A stretch of DNA of 16,299 nucleotides from an uncultured Eubacteriales bacterium. Lineage in GTDB: Bacteria > Bacillota_I > Bacilli_A > RF39 > UBA660. Positions 13,708 to 16,299 of this stretch are shown one piece after another. The stretch lies in the NCBI GenBank assembly GCA_905211265.1, contig CAJMAC010000025.1, positions 1-16,299 of the forward strand, read 5' to 3'. Both the position numbers and the translations under genes were made by a program. The notes beneath the pieces are model-generated. The model did not search any database and was not told the origin of the DNA. It was given only the letters and a program-made list of their open reading frames with translations. Within the stretch, counting starts at the first letter, position 1. The number at the start of each line of letters is the position of its first letter.

Positions 13708-15498
13708 ATGGGAAAAATTAATAATTTAAAGATTAATACAAATAATAGTGCAAGAGATATATACTTAAAGAATATTTCGTTAGGAAATATTTTAGGACCA
13801 ATGACAGGATATGCTTCAGTTGATAAACCTTGGTTAAAGTTTTATAGTGATGATGCAATAAATTCGGAAATACCTGATAATTATTCTATGTATGAATATA
13901 TTTTTGAAAAGAATAAAGATAATTTAAATAGAATAGCAATAAATTATTATGGTAATAAATTTACATACAATGAATTATTTGAAAAAATAGATGAGTATGC
14001 TAGTAAATTTAAGTCACTTGGTATAAAAAAAGATGATATTGTATCAATTTGTATGCCAACAACACCAGAAACTATATATTCAATATATGCCTTAAATAAA
14101 TTAGGAGTAGTTTGTGATATGCTTGATCCAAGATCAAACGCTTCACAAATAGAATATTATTTAAGTGAAAATAAATCTAAATTGTTATTATTATGTGATA
14201 ATTATTATGATGGTATGAAAGAATCATTAGATAAAATGAATTTAAATAATGTTATATTATTGCCTGTTAGTCCTTCAGCACCACTTAAATTAAAATTATT
14301 ATTAGGTTTAAAGTCATTAAAAGATAATAAAAACAGAGTAATTTCTAATAATGTTATTGGATGGAAAGAATTTGACAAACTAGATAAGAATCTTAAAACT
14401 TTTGTTGAGAAAAATTCAAAAGATTTAGCATTAATAGTACATTCAAGTGGTACAACTAATTTACCAAAGGGAATAGTTTTATCAAATAAAAATGTTAATT
14501 CAATTGCTTTTCAATATAGTCAAACATCTTTAAATGTAAAACCAGAAGATAAGTTTTTATCTGTAATACCAGCGTTTGCATCTTTTGGTGTAGTTGCATC
14601 CATTAATTTACCATTTTCATTGTCAATGGAAAATATTATATTACCACTTGTTAATGCAGATATATTTGTTAAAAGTGTTGAAAAATATAAACCTAACTTT
14701 ACTTTAACAATACCTGCGAATATGAACAATCTTATGAAAAAATGTAAGTTAAAAGATTTATCGTTTTTTAATGGTCCAGGTTGTGGAGGTTATTCATTAG
14801 ATTCGCATAAAGAAAAAGAAATTAATGATTATTTAAAAGAACATAATAGTCCTTCGCCAATGTTAATGGGATGGGGAATGTCTGAATTATCTTCAACAGC
14901 ATCTTTAGAAATTCCAGAATGTAGTAAATTATTATCTTCAGGGATTCCACTTGTAAAAAATATTATATCAATATTTGATCCTAAAACTTGTGAAGAATTA
15001 AGATATTTTGAAGAAGGAGAAATATGTGTAAGTGGTCCATCAATAATGGTTGAATATTTAAATAATCCTACTAAAACAAATAAAACAATCAGAATGCATA
15101 GTGATGGGAGAATTTGGTTACACTCAGGAGATATTGGATATATGGATAATGAAGGTAGATTATATCCGGTTAATAGATTAGAAAGAATGATTATAAGAGG
15201 AATTGATGGATTTAAAATATTTCCACAGAAAATAGAAGATGTTATTTCAACTTCTAATTATGTAGAAAGTTGTGTTGTTGTAGGATGTTCTAATGATTCC
15301 GGTATATATCCTAAAGCTTATATTGTTTTAAAAGAAAATGTTAATGAAGAAATTAATGTTATATTAAATGATATAAAAGAAATTTGTAAAAAAGAATTAT
15401 CTATTAGAGCTATACCTGATGAATTTGAAATAATAAGCGAAGTACCATATACGCAAATGGGAAAACCAGATTATAAAAAATTAGAAAGAAAAAAATAA
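13708..15498 (+). CDS. Adenylate-forming (ANL superfamily) acid-CoA ligase-like enzyme
   Basis: ANL enzymes activate a carboxylic acid with ATP to an acyl-adenylate and usually transfer it to CoA or a carrier-protein thiol. The 596 residues contain FTYNELFEKIDEYA and VSICMPTTPETIYSIYALNKLG, the phosphate loop SSGTTNLPKG (246-255), MGWGMSE (387-393, A5-like), LHSGDIGYMD (471-480, A7 with Asp475), RLERMIIRGIDGFKIFPQKIED (the A8 hinge region, read in parts), and the C-terminal catalytic lysine region QMGKPDYKK with Lys586. All core motifs are intact, so it should be active. The acyl substrate cannot be read from the sequence. The N-terminal 60 residues (KPWLKFY, SMYEYIFE) resemble gut Firmicutes acid-CoA ligases. 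GAGGG (13698-13702) is five bases before the ATG. No carrier protein, thioesterase or transferase gene is adjacent. Confidence 0.9.
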   Translation: MGKINNLKINTNNSARDIYLKNISLGNILGPMTGYASVDKPWLKFYSDDAINSEIPDNYSMYEYIFEKNKDNLNRIAINYYGNKFTYNELFEKIDEYASKFKSLGIKKDDIVSICMPTTPETIYSIYALNKLGVVCDMLDPRSNASQIEYYLSENKSKLLLLCDNYYDGMKESLDKMNLNNVILLPVSPSAPLKLKLLLGLKSLKDNKNRVISNNVIGWKEFDKLDKNLKTFVEKNSKDLALIVHSSGTTNLPKGIVLSNKNVNSIAFQYSQTSLNVKPEDKFLSVIPAFASFGVVASINLPFSLSMENIILPLVNADIFVKSVEKYKPNFTLTIPANMNNLMKKCKLKDLSFFNGPGCGGYSLDSHKEKEINDYLKEHNSPSPMLMGWGMSELSSTASLEIPECSKLLSSGIPLVKNIISIFDPKTCEELRYFEEGEICVSGPSIMVEYLNNPTKTNKTIRMHSDGRIWLHSGDIGYMDNEGRLYPVNRLERMIIRGIDGFKIFPQKIEDVISTSNYVESCVVVGCSNDSGIYPKAYIVLKENVNEEINVILNDIKEICKKELSIRAIPDEFEIISEVPYTQMGKPDYKKLERKK

Positions 15499-15503
15499 AA
15501 AAT

Positions 15504-15536
15504 AGAGTTGTAAATTATTGTTACAATTCTTTTCTT
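15504..15536 (+). terminator. Intrinsic terminator of the ANL gene
   Basis: A ten-base arm (15504-15513) pairs with 15521-15530 (one G-T wobble) over a seven-base loop, followed by TTT, C and TT. Confidence 0.75.
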
Positions 15537-15546
15537 ATGTTATAAT
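15518..15546 (+). promoter_or_regulatory. Promoter of the histidine kinase gene
   Basis: TATAAT (15541-15546) with TATGT directly before it forms a perfect extended -10; TTGTTA (15518-15523, four of six) is 17 bases upstream. The -35 lies in the loop and right arm of the preceding terminator. Confidence 0.65.
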
Positions 15547-15564
15547 ATTATTGGAGGATATGAT

Positions 15565-16299
15565 ATGAGTAGTGGAAATTTTTTGACAATAGGCAGTGTT
15601 TTTTATAGTTTATTATTAATAACAGTATTTTTTTCAAAGAAAAGATTAAAAACATTAGAAAATAAGATATATTCTATGTTAATAATATGCAATTTTATTG
15701 GCTTAATTCTTGCTATTATGTGTTATTATACTGTTTTATATAATGATATTGTACCAATGCTTAATTTTATTATTTCAAGATTGTATTTAATTTATTTAGT
15801 ATCATATATTTTTCTTTTCTTTTGCTATTTAATTGCTGGACTATATACTGAAGATGATAAATTAACTGAAAAAATTAAAAAGTTTTTTATATCAATAACA
15901 TTTATATTTTTCGTTATTGTACTTCTAGTTTATTATCTACCTTTATATTATCATAATGAAAACATGATTATATATTCATATGGTCCATCTGCTAATATCA
16001 TATATTTCTTAGCAACTGTTTGTATGACAATATGGACTATACTTTTAATAAAGAATTATAAAAAGGTTAAAAACAAGAAATTTTGGCCAATTGTATTTTT
16101 TATTATTGGATCATTAATAGTAACAATAGTTCAAAAAAATAATCCTGGATTACTTCTTATGACATCATTTGAAACATTTATTACAATTATAATGTATTTT
16201 ACTATTGAAAATCCTGATACAAAAATGCTCGAAGAAGTTCATAGAGCAAAAGTAATAAGTGATAATGCTAATGAAGAAAAAACTATGTTTTTATATAAT
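15565..16299 (+). CDS. Multi-pass membrane sensor histidine kinase, N-terminal part (runs off the window)
   Basis: A frame with TTGGAGGA (15551-15558) before the ATG at 15565 stays open for 245 codons to the edge. It starts MSSGNFLTIGSVFYSLLLIT and has about seven or eight hydrophobic segments over residues 5-215, joined by short loops, with no large extracellular domain. It then shows FTIENPDTKMLEEVHRAK and NANEEKTMFLYN. The IENPD turn followed by a coiled link and a K-x-x-FL(Y/S)N motif is what precedes the phosphoacceptor H-box (MSHEIRTPL-like) in hybrid-type sensor kinases of gut Firmicutes. The His residue itself, the ATPase domain and any receiver domain are beyond 16299, so the kinase call is inference. 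The signal sensed is unknown; a multi-helix sensor suggests a membrane or hydrophobic cue. Confidence 0.72.
   Translation, partial: MSSGNFLTIGSVFYSLLLITVFFSKKRLKTLENKIYSMLIICNFIGLILAIMCYYTVLYNDIVPMLNFIISRLYLIYLVSYIFLFFCYLIAGLYTEDDKLTEKIKKFFISITFIFFVIVLLVYYLPLYYHNENMIIYSYGPSANIIYFLATVCMTIWTILLIKNYKKVKNKKFWPIVFFIIGSLIVTIVQKNNPGLLLMTSFETFITIIMYFTIENPDTKMLEEVHRAKVISDNANEEKTMFLYN

Noticed and set aside
14520..14729. Minus-strand frame inside the ANL gene
   Set aside because: Shadow of conserved ANL sequence; no support.
1..16299. Prophage, insertion sequence, CRISPR or defence island
   Set aside because: No integrase, transposase, terminal inverted repeats, direct-repeat array, or toxin/antitoxin or nuclease motifs were found in any frame examined.

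Overview
The window is a very AT-rich stretch of a low-GC Bacillota (Firmicutes) chromosome. Genes are dense, Shine-Dalgarno sequences are strong and carry GGTGA or GGAGG cores, tryptophan is TGG, and every complete gene ends in TAA or TAG. A roughly 980-residue SMC, about the length seen in Mollicutes, occurs beside complete peptidoglycan and division genes (murG, murB, ftsQ). I infer a walled, uncultured, Mollicutes-related Bacilli of the gut type. The lineage is inferred from gene style and is not proven.

Layout. Positions 1-442 hold a piece of a minus-strand GH42-type beta-galactosidase. It meets, head to head, a plus-strand hemW that lacks its 5' end and radical-SAM cysteines. Both genes are cut at the same point near 441, so this is a deletion, a rearrangement or an assembly misjoin. 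Two unknown membrane proteins (1427-2199) follow. Next comes smc (2278-5217) from its own promoter, then a cell-wall operon murG-murB-ftsQ (5310-7980) closed by a clear terminator. A gene for a small exported protein (8052-8594) follows. Converging on it from the minus strand is a candidate structured small RNA (about 8724 to 8625) with a TTGACA-17-TATTAT promoter, three hairpins and a terminator. I recognise no known RNA family in it.

The second half begins with recD2 (8859-11033), then a 50-residue membrane protein (11129-11281) whose promoter lies in a long dyad. A minus-strand gene for an anchored extracytoplasmic protein (11342-12535) comes next. After it are a 51-codon remnant of a Nudix hydrolase (12677-12832), an S51-family peptidase (12853-13617), an adenylate-forming (ANL) enzyme (13708-15498), and the start of a multi-pass sensor histidine kinase that runs off the right edge.

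How the parts relate. MurG makes lipid II, MurB makes UDP-MurNAc, and FtsQ/DivIB acts in the divisome, so 5310-7980 is a compact wall and division operon. SMC and RecD2 are chromosome-maintenance housekeeping genes. Most transcription units are single genes or short operons with 17-nt-spaced promoters, often with extended -10 elements, and short leaders. I see no defence system, CRISPR array, integrase or transposase. The most unusual things are the head-to-head junction at the left edge and the minus-strand small RNA.
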